Part shown: piece by piece, positions 13,141 through 25,148 of the stretch
Numbering within the stretch: position 1 is the first letter of the stretch
How the letters are laid out: each line of letters begins with the position of its first letter
Assembly: GCA_019137255.1 (NCBI GenBank)
Contig: WPDH01000174.1
Coordinates: 1 to 64,000 of the forward strand
Length of the DNA: 64,000 bases
From: Corinectria fuckeliana
Taxonomy: Eukaryota > Ascomycota > Sordariomycetes > Hypocreales > Nectriaceae
Direction of reading: 5' to 3'
Notes under the pieces: generated by a model
What the model was told of the DNA's origin: nothing
What the model saw: only the letters and a program-made list of their open reading frames with translations
Database searches by the model: none
Position numbers and translations under genes: made by a program

Positions 13141-15500
13141 TCAAAGCTCTTTGTCCATGGTCGTATGCTCATCATTCGTCGACACCAGCTCAATCGGCCT
13201 CCATGTGTCTGTGGTGATATTGTCGAGCATCTGATAGTATGCCTCCTGACGAGCTGTCGAATGCCAGGTTGATATTGTCGAGCTGAGCAATTCAGAAGCC
13301 TCAGTCGGGGCGCCCGGTGAGTCCGTCGGTGGATTCTCAGCCCCAAAGGTGTCGAAAAATCGTTTGTGCTGAGAAGCCGAAATCAAGTTGAGGGCGGTTG
13401 TCTGTTCAACCTCTAGATGAGTCTCCTGAGTTTTTTCGTGCCTTTTGGGAGGTTGCGTCTCGGCCAATGGGCTGACGAGCCTTTCGGGGCCATCGGTATC
13501 GATTGCTGGGGAGAAGACTTCACGCAAGCCTAGAGAAACAGCCGAGTTTTGGGAAGCCACAGGAGGCGGAGTTCTTGGTGTTCTCGGTATCGAACTAGTC
13601 GTGGTTTGACTGTCGGCCTGGTGGATTGGTATGTTGAGTCCCTTTCCCTGGGCAGACACTGACATCTGGACATCGTGATCAAAATAACGCCCTGAGCAGA
13701 GGTGCCCAAATAGTGACGCGATGCTTATTTCTAAAGCTTGGGATTAGTCACTGTGCTTCTTAGCGGATATTGGAAATTTACTTTCTCTGCGCCACTCTTC
13801 AGGGTTCACCGTGCAAGGCCAAACGTCTTTTGGCCGGAAGACTTCTACTAGTTGGCACAACTCGGGGTAGGATGAGTGTCGAGAGTACGGAAATTGGATT
13901 TTCGTGGGAAGACCGGTAATTTCTCGCTGATCTTCGACTGCTGGTTGCTTTGAAGCGGCGTAAATCTTCTCGGCAATCCGAATGATAGCCTCTTGCAAAT
14001 GGTGTTCGCCATCTAAGGAGGCAATCTCCTTGTCAAGATGAATATTCCGGCCTGTTAAGGTTGCGCGTGTTAAAGCCTCCTTGAGACTGCCAACTACCTC
14101 CGGTGAAATATCGTCAGACGACCATAGCCTATACGTTGTCAATAAACCATGAAGAATCAGAGAAGAATTTGGCAGACGAACAAATCTAGTAAGGTGCTGA
14201 GGCCGGCTTGATCTAGATAATCTAGCTCAGCATCCCGTTGTAGGTCCTCACCGCCGCCGCCAACACCAAGTTCAGCCAGATTCTCTCCATCCGCTAGGTG
14301 AGTGATAATTGGTTGGATGATGACGGTAGACGGCCGTTGAGCAAGCTCACACATATTACCTTTCTCACAACTGTGAAGGCGAACGGTCTCGTCTGAGGTC
14401 AAGCAGCCCGGGTGTGGAGCGTTGCCGCACATGTATCCGGTGAGAGCTGGGGATTCTGGAGCGAGGTGGTAGTCGCCGCTGAACCGAGCTTCTGACCGAC
14501 GCGCCTTTAAGGAGCCATATATGAGGAGCTTGTAATCGTCGACATGGATCTATTGCTGGTTAAGAAGCTGGAGCACTCTAGACGTGGAGCGTGTCAACTA
14601 ACCGGTGACTTAAGAGCCTTGGACAGGGCAACCCAGACGTCTTCGTACCCATAGGTCCAAGCCTGGATGTGGAACACTGTATCACTGGGATATTGAGCGA
14701 CTTTTCGAAGCAGTTCTGTGATTCCTTCGGCTTTTGTCTGGAAGGGAATATCCTGAATGAAGGACGTGTCAAGGTAAATTTTGTCCAGTGTTTTGAGGCC
14801 TGAAGTATACTCGACGAGAATTGGACTTCGTGCTATTGAGTTGACAAACCAGGGCTCGCTGCGAATGTCGCCGGTGTAAAGAACCGCTTTACCGTCGCCT
14901 TCGATTACTTTTGAGCCAGTTGGTTAGCCCGAGTTGGAGGTGTGACGAACGTTGGTCTCACGGAACATGACCGCCCCAGGACAGTGGTTTGCGTCAAATA
15001 AAGTCACCTGGATATGACGACCGGGGTGAAGCTCGATGGTAGTTGGGGTCTCCAAAGGCAAAGGCTTCTGTCGGGAAGTCAGCAGATGCCCGCGATGGTA
15101 TGAGGAAGTTGCTGCATACCAGGACCTTGGCAAGGTGCTTGTATGTCTGATGCCTGGTCTCGAGAATACCCGTGGCGTAGTTGATGCGGCAAGGGTAGCG
15201 CTCTAACCGCAGGAGAATCTCTTTGGTAGCTGCCGAGCAGTATACACTTGGAGAGCGTCAGAGTCATGTGGAAGTAGCTGATGCAGAGGCACCTACAAGG
15301 GCGATCGTAGGCTCTCCAGGCCGGCCAGGTGGTCGCTGTGCACATGGCTAAGAAAGCAAGCAAGCGGAGGCTGGGCGTCGAAACGTTTCCGGAAGAAATC
15401 GACTGCTGGATTCTTAGCTAGCGCTCACGACGTTTTAGTGTCTAGACCGACTTCTGATGTCCGGAAACTCAGACGCGATGCCGTTGAAGGTGGACATCAT
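13141..15500 (-). CDS. Artemis/SNM1-type metallo-beta-lactamase DNA-repair nuclease
   Basis: Eight exons on the minus strand: 15500-15452, 15402-15297, 15246-15120, 15067-14962, 14907-14603, 14549-14182, 14128-13782, 13730-13141. They sum to 666 codons (665 residues) with seven introns of 49-54 bp. The HxHxDH metal site (HVHSDH) is at about 36-41, followed by the conserved TYK, DANHCPGAVMF and YTGDIRSEPWF blocks of the beta-CASP family. The DNA-repair metallo-beta-lactamase block PYSRHSSY is at about 434-441 with VWPCTV after it, then a Ser/Pro-rich tail. Family members (Artemis/DCLRE1C, Snm1/Pso2) are nucleases acting at DNA ends, hairpins or crosslinks; the Cys-rich middle and VWPCTV end fit the fungal Artemis-like branch better than Pso2. 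Two donors (GTCGGT at 15451, GTTCGT at 14181) are atypical, so those joints are the least certain. MM at the start leaves a one-codon choice. Confidence 0.82.
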
Positions 15501-16551
15501 GACTCGCTGCGCGGGGAGGAAAGGAAAGCTAGGAGCGGCAGAGAAATCGCGCGCAATGCTTAGAAGAAACGACAGAACGGCCTCAGCGGTTGCGCTCAGA
15601 TGACGATAGCGTGTTCATGTTGGTTGGGCTGGACGTTGTTTGCGTTGAAGAATGCTGTTGATGCTGTCGTAAAGGCGTGACGAAATGCCTGAAAGAAAAG
15701 AAAGAAAGGCAATGCAGCGAAATGTGGTGAAGTATGCGCACTGTACGTAGATGACGGCTGTACTAATAATCCCAGGGCACTAGATCTCCGTGTTGGCGCA
15801 TCAAGGGCAGTGCGCAAACGTCGTACGGCGACCATCGACACTGGGTCTTGCGCAGACAACCAACCGCACTACTCGAATCGTGATTCACCAGGCTGGTAGG
15901 CGACCTCTCACCCTTTCGTATTAATGCTTGCTCTCTGAAACGACCTGAATGAGCTGCAGCTACTATGGCGGTCTTTCTGAGGGTTAGAAAGGGCCACTGC
16001 GGTTAGCTTGGTCAACTGTAGAGTCGAGTGCTGTAATTGAATGCTCAAGCGTGATTAGGTACCATTTGTACGAGGTCCTGGTGGTTAGAACGCGGTTAAT
16101 CCCGTGGTTTCGCATCTTCTCTGGCGTCATTATGAAGGCTACATTTTCCAATGCAATGGTAACGGATTGAAATGATCAAGTAGTTCCCCGGGAGAGATCC
16201 CGAGTATATTCAGTGGCACCGAGCTCAACTCTGGATGCATTCTATATGTACGAGAACAACTCAAACCCAGCGGCCTGCTACCGGCCTCGGCATCTCCCTA
16301 GTTTGACCTTCACTATACTATCTACTGGTACTGAGAGAACCACTCGCTCACCGAGGTGCAAGCCACTCCATACTCGCAGCTGGATGCTCCAGTCCATCCC
16401 TATCCACCGTCACACTTGGTAGCGACCCGTAGCATCAACAATTGCTTTCCGGTTCCAAATGCTCGCCTGAGATAAGCGACGACAATGCGGAACCCACGCT
16501 GGCGGAAGAGTCATCGCTGTAACCGCTCCCGGCCGTGGTGCTGCTGCTGCT
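15501..16551. other. Intergenic region between nuclease and xylanase
   Basis: About 1 kb. It should contain the nuclease promoter (minus strand) and the xylanase 3' region. The minus-strand open frame at 15596-15859 has no recognisable features. No RNA gene or repeat seen. Confidence 0.4.
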
Positions 16552-17318
16552 CTATGATGACCCGCTGACAGTGATGCTCGCCGAGCCGCTGCTGAAGTAG
16601 CCTTCGGTGGCCATGATCATGTAATTAAAGCTGCCCAGCGGCAAGCCAGCCTTGGCCCAGGCGTCGAAGTGGTTGCCGGTCGTTATGGTGCCGCCGACAC
16701 GCTTCGTCCGGCGGACAGACCAGTACTGCTGAAAGGTCGCTGTGCCCTCAATGGAGGGCGCGTTGGTGCGCGTGGTGGTGTAGATGTCGTACGTGCCGCC
16801 GTCGGTCGTCACCTCGCCCTTCTTGGTGGCGCCCGTCGACGGGTTGTAGGTTCCGTACGACTCGACGACGTAGTATTCGATGAGAGGGCTCTTGGTCCAG
16901 CCGTAGAGCGCCAGGTAGCTGTTGCCGTTGGGGCTGTAAGTGCCGGAGTACGTGACAGAGCTGCGGACGAGATTAGCATTGGTTCTGTCCCAGGGATACA
17001 CGAGGGTACTCACCGACGGCTGCCAGGGTTCCATCCCTTGCCGCCAACAAAGTTGCCTCCGGTCTTCCAAGACACGCTGTACTGACCGGCGGCCCCGTTG
17101 GTGTAGGTTACATCTGATCCCCCATCGGTCCACCAGGAGTAGTAGAATCTGGGTTGTAGCTCAGCTCTCATGGTCACAAAGATGACTTAGTGGATTCCAT
17201 ACCCGTTGTTCGTACCAGTGCTGCTAGGGGTACCGGCTCTCTTCGATAGCTCGCTGGGAGCGGACAAGGCCCCGGCGACGAGGGCAAACCCTGCAAAAAT
17301 TGAAGTAAAGGCGACCAT
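16552..17318 (-). CDS. Secreted endo-1,4-beta-xylanase, glycoside hydrolase family 11
   Basis: Exons 17318-17203, 17148-17014 and 16960-16552 with introns of 54 and 53 bp give 219 residues, the standard GH11 length without a binding module. Residues 1 to about 19 form a signal peptide; a Lys-Arg pair (about 26-27) is a likely Kex2 processing site. The mature part shows the GH11 jelly-roll signatures: FYYSWWTDGG, EYYVVESYG with nucleophile Glu117, the thumb PSIEGTATFQQYWSVR, and ATEGYFSSG with acid/base Glu203. It cleaves internal beta-1,4-xylosidic bonds of xylan outside the cell. Both catalytic glutamates are present, so it should be active. Its presence, together with the AA9 enzyme at 50 kb, points to a plant-biomass-degrading or plant-associated fungus. 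Confidence 0.95.
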
Positions 17319-18402
17319 GATGTTTTATAGAGTAACAGAATACGAGAAAGAAAACAAGACTGTTTGACTGTGATGATGTCCCATTCCCACACCAAGAAGT
17401 GGACGAGACCGAGCCTTTACGTGTAATTCCCCTGTCACCAGAAGTCAATAACGTTCAGCTGATATGGAGACAAAGGCGCGGGGAAACATCTCAGACGGGC
17501 AGTTGGTCCGTCTTTCGCATGGACCTGGCTGAGAAAAAGAAACAGGCCTGAAACAGCTCCGCGAGCTTTTTTGGGCTACTCGGCAGCCCATATGGAGCCA
17601 TCCGGAAAGCCGCAAATGAAGGATCGCCGCCCCACGATTTTTCCATCCGTTTAAACATGGCCTTGGCGTCTGGAAATGCGGCCGAGCGTTCTATCCAAAG
17701 CGCAAAGGGCCGCCTCGGCAAGTATCATCCGACACTCGAGACGGTAGTCAGCCGATAGGCCCGGTCCACCGATCTCCTTAAAGAGGACTACGGGCGCATC
17801 TGATGACTATATCTGATGATTAGTAGAGCTTCTTTTGGGTCGCCTCGAAGTTTGTTTATTTTCATATCACTACCATGCATTGATTCTGGAATTTGCGGTA
17901 TTCATGCAGACCACTATCCTGGGATGTGGGAGGGAAAACAAGTCTAGACCCGAGGTCCTGACCAAGGAGAAGACGACGGACGACCTTGTAAGAATACTCA
18001 ATGTTTAGCGGAATGGTCGAGACGCATCATCAGGTCTTGGATATTGACCAGGTATCCTACTATATCCCACTACTACCAAACACTAGCGTTAGACTAGAAG
18101 CCTAAGTTGGCACTTGTTGTGTGGGTGTTGAGTTGAAATCTGAAGGTCATCACGAGGATTACGACAGGACGACTTAGTGAGCAAGGGAAGAAGCCTTATA
18201 CTCAGTCGTAGTGGAATACTCAGGCATACTATGTATGAGATGGGTGTTATTCTAATCTTGCCAACTCAGGCTATACTAGGCAAATGGAGTCTTAACTTTC
18301 CCATTATCACAGCGCCTACTCTAATATTCTCATTTATCATCCCCTCAGCTCTGTTCGAATCACTTTAGTGGTTACCCAAATTACCTATTAAATCCTAGCC
18401 CG
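17319..18402. other. Intergenic region, xylanase promoter side
   Basis: About 1.1 kb between the xylanase start and the F-box stop. Apart from the possible activator and CreA-type motifs nothing specific is recognised. The AT content rises around 17800-18400. Short open frames (17491-17721 minus, 18177-18368 plus) lack support. Confidence 0.4.
17748..17753 (-). promoter_or_regulatory. Possible XlnR/Xyr1-type site upstream of the xylanase
   Basis: GGCTGA on the minus strand, about 430 bp before the xylanase start, matches the GGCTRA element bound by xylanolytic activators in Aspergillus and Trichoderma. A six-base match is common by chance, so this is suggestive only. A GCGGGG (CreA-type SYGGRG) motif lies at about 17477-17482. 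Confidence 0.25.
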
Positions 18403-20073
18403 TCACATATCCCTGCATCCCATTCCTCTGCGCTGAACCTTTTCTAACAAAAGGCCTAATTCCGCTCTGTCTTTCCGTCGAACCTCTACTTCCAGCCATG
18501 ACTGCCAACGAGATGCATGCGAAGGCCAGGGCATCTCACACCACTGCGATGGCCCAGAATTAATATCAAAGTAAACGTACGACGCTTGGTACCTTGGGTT
18601 TTGATCTATGCCGCTACCGTGCTTGTACTTTGCGAGTCCTGCTCCGGCTAGATCTGCCTTGGTGGAGGGCGGCGACGGGCAGTTGAAGGAGCGAAAACCA
18701 TTGTGATGCAAAAGGGTCTCCATGTTTTCACGGTTGCGTCCTTGGGATGTAATTTCACTGCACCAAGCGTCTATTGTCTCTTCAGGCGCAGAATCCCAGG
18801 AACCACGGCCCATTCTGAAGACTCTTAGTGCTCTCATAGACTTACGCCAGCGAAGGAGGACTTGGTGCCATCGCAGGCAGTAGCTCTCATGAGATGTGTC
18901 TTCAATAATGGCGTTCATTTGATAATAACCCTCGTTGGAGACGCCGATGTCGTTCCCCTCTGAATCCTTGCCGACGATCGTGGTGCCGTGGTCTGCAAGT
19001 GCTCGGTGTCGCGCCTGAATCAGCATAGCACATCTGTCCAGGTAAAGCTGCTCAAGGCCGCCGGATGCATTCATTTGTCCGAGAGACTCGATCCACTCGA
19101 TTTGCCATTCATGGCTGAAGACGTATTTCCCTAACGCAAGGACTTTCAGATGAGGAAATCCCGAATCTGGGCTCATCCCTGGCCGTACGGCCCGAAAGTC
19201 CATCCTTGGGTTCCACCCCCAGTAATCCCGGCAGTACAAGGACAAGATTCTCAGATTCGCGGCCACTGATGAGGACAACCAGGTGCGAGGCAAACTTCCA
19301 AACATGTCGTATTTGTCGCGAAGCCAGATGGCGTCCTCTGGCTGAGTCCCGGCCTCGACTTCCTGGAGTGTGATGGAAAGCTGGAGGTCCGTGAGGCTGC
19401 TTGACGAAAGAACCTTGCTGAACACCTCTGAGCCGGTGAAGCGTTTATCATGGTAATCAGCCAGATTTGAAATAGTCAGTTCCTTGATATAGACAGGCCC
19501 CAAGTCTGCAGCCTCGGCGGGTACTGCCTTGTAGTCGGCCTCGAAATAATACGGTAGCACCTTTTTGTCCATATTCAATTGTCTTTTGGCTGACCACGTT
19601 CCCGCCAGGCAGTGAAAGACAGTATCAAGCACCCTGTATCTGAAGTTGTCCGTCTCTGTGCCCTCGGCGTCGATATAGTCGTGTTTAGTGTGCTTACTGA
19701 AGCGCAGGTGAAGACCCTTTAGGTTGTGGAAGCATCGGATAAGTGGCAGGGAGTTCAAGAAGTCGGAGGGGTGGTTCAGAGCGAATGGATCACAGCAGCC
19801 GACGCTGGGCCCAAGCCACGTATCGCAAGTGACTTCCCGCACCAAAGGACGCAGCTTATCCGACTGGGCGATCCAAACAAAATGTTGATGATCGTAACAT
19901 CCCTGCCGCGCTCCCAGTCGTACTTGTTGAAATGCCCAAGCCGTGGCGATGGTGCCGAGCTGGTGGTTAACGAGTCGGAGGCTAGTCAGTGACGGCGTAG
20001 GCAGCACAGAGAATATTTCGTCGATGAGTTCCGGAGACAGGGTTTCCAAACAAGCCGGGCTTTTTGCGTCCAT
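18403..20073 (-). CDS. F-box protein
   Basis: A single uninterrupted exon of 556 residues; the start is taken as the ATG at 20073 because the upstream extension has no ATG. Residues about 8-45 (LETLSPELIDEIFSVLP...LRLVNHQL) carry the F-box pattern: LP/LS-E-I/L at the front, then SLRLVN. The remainder is a long alpha/beta region with leucine-spaced segments but no clear LRR or WD repeats, as in many fungal-only F-box proteins. F-box proteins bridge Skp1 of an SCF ubiquitin ligase to a substrate. The target cannot be predicted. Fungal genomes hold many fast-changing members, and nothing here suggests damage. Confidence 0.75.
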   Translation of the reverse strand: MDAKSPACLETLSPELIDEIFSVLPTPSLTSLRLVNHQLGTIATAWAFQQVRLGARQGCYDHQHFVWIAQSDKLRPLVREVTCDTWLGPSVGCCDPFALNHPSDFLNSLPLIRCFHNLKGLHLRFSKHTKHDYIDAEGTETDNFRYRVLDTVFHCLAGTWSAKRQLNMDKKVLPYYFEADYKAVPAEAADLGPVYIKELTISNLADYHDKRFTGSEVFSKVLSSSSLTDLQLSITLQEVEAGTQPEDAIWLRDKYDMFGSLPRTWLSSSVAANLRILSLYCRDYWGWNPRMDFRAVRPGMSPDSGFPHLKVLALGKYVFSHEWQIEWIESLGQMNASGGLEQLYLDRCAMLIQARHRALADHGTTIVGKDSEGNDIGVSNEGYYQMNAIIEDTSHESYCLRWHQVLLRWRKSMRALRVFRMGRGSWDSAPEETIDAWCSEITSQGRNRENMETLLHHNGFRSFNCPSPPSTKADLAGAGLAKYKHGSGIDQNPRYQASYVYFDINSGPSQWCEMPWPSHASRWQSWLEVEVRRKDRAELGLLLEKVQRRGMGCRDM

Positions 20074-20753
20074 TGTAGAAGTTCTGCTGTTGATGTTGCA
20101 AGAAAAAGGCCTCAAAGCTTGAAGGCGCGTGTTGTTGAGTCGCCTTTTAGCTGAAGAAAGTTGTGGATGAAAACGGACACAGAGCGCACAGTTGGTGGGA
20201 CTAACCTAGCGCAGCAGATCACAACACCGTTACGTCACGACGCGTTGGGAAACTCCCAGAGAAGTGCGTGGTTATGATGAGACGTTCCCGGATGTTTATT
20301 TGGTTGTTATATTATTTCGTCAAAGTTGTAAACCGTTGCGGACCCGCATGCTCGCCCTCTGAACACTTCGCCTAGGCATTTCCACCCCTTTGACCCGTAG
20401 AAATCAGCATCTTCTCGGATCTAGAAAATGATCTCACGTGTAAAGAGTCTCTAAGGTTGATAGAGCTCTTTTTTCTTCGGGGTGTTTGCTGTTTTCACAG
20501 AATTTGAGACTTGCCTTGAAACCAAGCACAGATTGAGAGCTGGGAGCGGGACCCCCTAGAAATGCACCCTGAAGTCTAAGACTGTTTGCATCTGAGTGTG
20601 AGCTGACATTGGCGACCAAATAGACTCTTCTATTCCATGCTCGCTTCTCTCTAGGATGTTAGCTATAGAATTTAGCCTAAAATATGCTTGTCTTCTAGAA
20701 AGTCCAAGTTGAGTAAAACTTGAACTACACAAGCACACCCGTCCTTTGACGCA
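20074..20753. other. Intergenic region upstream of the F-box gene
   Basis: 680 bases between two minus-strand genes, with no recognisable gene, RNA or repeat. It should hold the F-box promoter and the acyltransferase 3' UTR. Confidence 0.4.
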
Positions 20754-21912
20754 TCAATCCTTGCTTCCGTTTGTTTCGCCCGGGACCGTCTCCCTGACAT
20801 CCAACAGCACCCTAGTAATTAATCAGTTAACTCTCACCTTGGAAAGCTGAGAGGCTATGACTCACCACGACAAGGTCCAGTACGGCTTCCCATTCAGACG
20901 CATGCACATTCCACGACTGCCTTCATTGTTCGGCAACACGTCAGCAGAGCACCATCCGTCCTCCCCGAATTCAGATGTCTTCTGCCGGAACAGCTTCGCA
21001 GCCAACGCCGTTGCCAAGCCCTTTCGCCGGTATGGTTCCTAGAAGTGGGTGTTTAGCACCGTCAAGCCGTTTGTTATAGAGAGCAACGAACCTCACAATG
21101 AAGACTTGCCAACGATCCGTCCGGGCCTTTTTGGGGGTAAGCAAGTTGCCACGTTCTTGGCTCGCTCTAAACTTACTGAGAAACGCCCACGAGATCGGTG
21201 TTCCATCCTCAAGTTTAATGAACAGGCTTGGCATTTGAGACAACCATTCTCTATGTCGTATTATCAGCCCATAGTCACTTTGTTTCTCACTAAGGAGGGG
21301 AGGTCCTTACGCTGTTCGCGGAATATCCGAGCGCAAGATGGCAAGCTTGGCATCTTCCAAGGTGGCCGTGGCCCAATGCATTCCCTTGGGAAGTGGCGAT
21401 CCGCTGTCCGGTATGTCTTCGACCCTAAATAACCACTTGTCATAGACTCCAGTTTGTCTCGGCCTGATGCGACCGGTCTTCTCTAGAATGTTGCGTACAC
21501 TCGTGTGGAGAGTCCCTACCAGCACAGCTCCGGAGTGCGCCAGTGGGCGGCCATATTCCTCCGCAATGCGAATTGTCTCGTCCACGAGGGCCTTGAGCTG
21601 CTTTTCGTAAAACGGGTAATCATCCGCACCCAAAGGCGCCTGGTCCTCTAACGTGGAGTACAACCACATCTGAGTGTTGCAGTCTTGGCCAACATCAACA
21701 TAAGACACTGAAAACCTCTTTGACAGAGGAATTCCGTTGCCAGCTTCGATAGTGTCGGAAACAAACACAATCCTCGATGTCGGGGTTATCCCGTGGCTGA
21801 ACTTGGTGTACTGTAGTCGTCTTAAAAGCGGTAGTGAGAATGGTAGATGGGCCGCTAGTAGCTGTAAGAGCCCCTCTGGAACAGTACTATAGGTGAAGGC
21901 GTTACTAGACAT
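20754..21912 (-). CDS. GNAT-like N-acyltransferase superfamily protein
   Basis: Five exons on the minus strand: 21912-21311, 21250-21177, 21126-21092, 21038-20866 and 20811-20754. Introns are 60, 50, 53 and 54 bp with canonical ends, and the frame is kept throughout to 313 residues. The start at 21912 was chosen over an upstream in-frame extension because MSSNAFTYSTVPE...LPHSLPLLRR-type starts fit this fungal family. The C-terminal half carries the GNAT features: PSLFIKLEDGTPISWAFL, a strand with SPDGSLASLHCE, then the acyl-CoA loop EEPYRRKGLATAL (R/Q-x-x-G-x-A/G type). It probably moves an acyl group from acyl-CoA to a small-molecule amine; it resembles glycine N-acyltransferase-like/FR47-type proteins. 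The third exon is only 35 nt. The acceptor is unknown. Confidence 0.75.
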
Positions 21913-24720
21913 GGTGAATCTTTTTTTTGGTAAATCGTTGTTAGATATGTCGAAGACAAAGATTTCGGAGACGGCTTGACAGTCTTGGTTCCTGATTGAC
22001 TCATCATTCGCTCCGAGTAAGGAGGGCAAGGCTAAATCTCGGGTATTAATAAAAGGTAAGGCACCTTACTCTTGGTCAGGTCATATCTCTCATAATAGGT
22101 GGTCACCCACCAACAGTCCTAATATCCTGCACTGTCCAGGATGTCGCTTTGCTCATCGCAACTATGACTGTAGTTTGACTCGGATTGTCAGCGGTTGCTG
22201 CTTGGTTACAGAGAAGAAAAGGCACAAGACAACCTGGAATTGCCTGTTAGGAAGACTAAACAGCTTTAGGACTCTACTGTCTCATTTAGCAGTGCTTCGA
22301 AATCTGGGATATATAATCACTCTCGAAGTTTAAGTTTTATATGATAATCTTGCGAAGGGTTGAGCATTACCATGGAATCAACTCGAGGGCAGTCTAAGAC
22401 GTAAGCAGCCAAGACAGCACAGATCTTCAGTATAACTATGAGATATATGGAAACCGATGACAGTGAGGTATCTGGAGCTGTAGTCGAAGTCTTAATGTAC
22501 GGCTGACGCACTATAGTTGAAATGAGTGAGACTAATCAAATAGCTATCTTAGATGAAGAAAATCACCTAGCAAGGAGGTCAATATTTCCAGTTCCATCAG
22601 TCCAAGTCTTAGGTGTGATTCACGTTACTGTCCAAGAGTCTAATACTTCCAGTAGACCCAAAAACCTTACCCTAGACACATGTCGGATTCAACAAAACAC
22701 AGCCACTTTCACTCCCAATCCCGCGCTTGAAAAGATGCTGCACTGTAAACAAAGGTCGCATCACACTCGTCGCAATCTCGACCCACTGACATTTCTTCCG
22801 AGATGAATTTGACGACGAGTCTGGTACGCGCTCAATACGCGCGGCTCGTCCGTGCTTTCTGGCGGTGAACTCCCCGAGCCGCGTCATCTGCCCGAGGAAC
22901 GCAACGCGGCAATCGAGCTACCCGTTGCTTCGTCACGACGAGTTCCAAGAAAAGACCTGAAGTGGTGCGGTCTTGGGAATTCTCTACCGGTGAGCTGGGG
23001 TCAGGGTGTATTCGCGGGCATTGTCTGAGTACTGAGAATTACCGGTACGGCGGTACGGAGTACCGTGAGCGTGGCCTTGTCAGACCTCTGAGGAGGGTCA
23101 GTGTATCCTACAGTGCTTCCGCAGGTCTCATTAATACGGAATTCGCGATACCAGCTCAAGCCAATGTTTATGTGAAAGCCAAAGCATTTTTGCACTTCTC
23201 TGACATATGGTTGGGCGCACGAAGTAGATCTGGTTGATTCATCTCCCCGTGGAGGCTGCAGCCTTCGCTTCAACTCCCCGACGAGGAATTCAAGCTCCCC
23301 GTGAACTCCCCGAAACCGCCCTAAATCACTCGTGCACCTGATGCACGGCCCGATCCGATCAGTTAGATCTCTGACAAACCTAGTGTACCTTTTTGACGCA
23401 TTTCCAGCCGCGTCGCGTCTATCTTTTGACAACATCTTGTGTCGAGCATTCCTGTCAACACTACGTACGACCCGCGCAGCGCCTAAAGGAGGATTCAAAA
23501 CACACTGAGTATCGATGCAGTCGGGTGGGTCGCTGGTAAGCTTAATTGAAAGCCAAAATCTGAGCATAATTGCAAAGAGCGGCCTACAGGGTCACGCGCG
23601 TAGGGGGATGCAATGGGGGTGTCCATTCCTGGGTCCGTCTGGGTCTGCCCAGCTGCCCAGACTCTTCGGGATATCGGCACGCAAGGCGGCAGCCACCGGA
23701 CGCAGCGGCATACCTAGATGGACGGCAGAGTTGGACCACGTCGAGCTGATTGCTGCTTGTGAGGCTGCCATCATCGCCGTGGCTGAAGTCGCCATTCACT
23801 AGACTGATATTACTTGCCTCGCGAGAGTCCAGACTCTGAACCAGAGGAAGTATCTGAGTTAGGGCTAGGCTCTCGACCACCCAGCATTGCCTCCCTGCAG
23901 CGAATCGAGCCAATGGTGGGAGTGGGAAGACATGTTCTCGCCCTGCGAACTGCTTGCGAGTTGTGACCCAATAGCCTTGGGAACGAGCATGGGGGTAAGG
24001 TTCTTGGGAGCGTGGTTGGTGGATCTCATTACCGAAAATCAGAATGGGGGCAGTCTATCAAGAAGGCAACAATTCTGCCGGTAGGCTGCCGTCGACGATG
24101 GCCTCGCGGCTGGGATATGTGCCGGAAGCCGAGAAGGGTGTGTTGCCAAGCGATTGAAGCGTGGCAGCAAAGCGCCACAAAGAGCTTCTTGGTTCATCAA
24201 GATGCGAAAGACGTGCTTGCTGCGGGTTACGGGTCGGTCATTACCGTCTCCCCGGTACTGCAAAAACGGGTGGTCGCAAGCCTGGGGACGCAATGACACC
24301 CCCTTGGCTGGCTCGGCAGGTACAAGTACCAGTACTTGATGCTGCATTGAAGAGATCCACGGGGACTGGCGCCGGGAGCCTAGGCCCAAATTGCTGTTAT
24401 GCATCCTCCCCAGGACTTCACCGTGACTAAATCTCATGGTGATGGAGGGGGCGAGCCTGGGCAGATCTGCATGGGCCTTGGGGGCCCTTGGCACGCTTTC
24501 AGCGCGCAGCCCAACATACTAGAAAGAGTAGTTATCGGACGCTAGACTAGGATTTGCTTGGCGAGGCGGGCGGCAGCGTGGTGTCACAAAGCTATTACAT
24601 CGCGAACTGAAAGAGTTGTAGGGGGAGTATTGGCCTATTGCAGATTTGTCAATATAGCATCAAGTCTCGTCATCGGAGATCGACATCCGGAGTCACGTAG
24701 CCCAATGGGTGTCATTTAGA
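21913..24720. other. Gene-poor stretch
   Basis: About 2.8 kb with no supportable gene on either strand. Several open frames of 60-190 codons exist (the longest at 23001-23567, minus) but none shows a domain, start context or splice-linked partner. CTCCCCG occurs several times; GTGAACTCCCCGA appears at about 22866 and again at about 23299. It may be eroded coding or repeat DNA. Confidence 0.35.
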
Positions 24721-25148
24721 GCGTCATGGAGGCAGCACCAAGCAGAAGAGAATCAAATGTCCAGTCGGATTTGGACGTCGGCAGGCCGGGAAGCTGTGGA
24801 GCTTTGACGATGGCCTCAATGGCTCAAGTCTGGACCGAAGACGAAGCAATCTCTGTGTGCGTGGGGCCACAACGAGGGCGAGGCCTTCCGATCACTAAAT
24901 CTCTCAAAGCCAAGCTGGAACCTCGGACGAGCGCCGACGGTCCGAAGCAGGGGAGGCCTCGATGCTCCATCTGCTGCAATGCAGGAGGATTCAAAGGGGA
25001 AAAGGCAAACGAGGATACTCCCCGCCGGCGGACTGTGCCAGCTCAGCCCGGGCAGGGATGACACGAACGGCTCCATGGCGTGCTCCGGGGCTGACGGGCG
25101 GTTGCCACCCCACAAGAACTAACTTGTATTTCCATTTCGTAAGTCTAA

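Noticed and set aside
17310..17330. TATAAAA next to the xylanase start codon as a TATA box
   Set aside because: It lies about 10 bases before the ATG, too close to leave room for a leader.
21290..21310. A 21-nt intron (GTAAGG...TTAG) in the acyltransferase
   Set aside because: It is too short to be spliced; the 60-bp intron 21251-21310 from the same donor keeps the frame and gives a better protein.
21913..22029. Upstream in-frame extension of the GNAT-like protein (39 codons)
   Set aside because: The start at 21912 fits the family and the extra part lacks protein character.
23001..23567. 188-codon open frame on the minus strand in the gene-poor block
   Set aside because: No domain, no splice-linked partner and no plausible start context.
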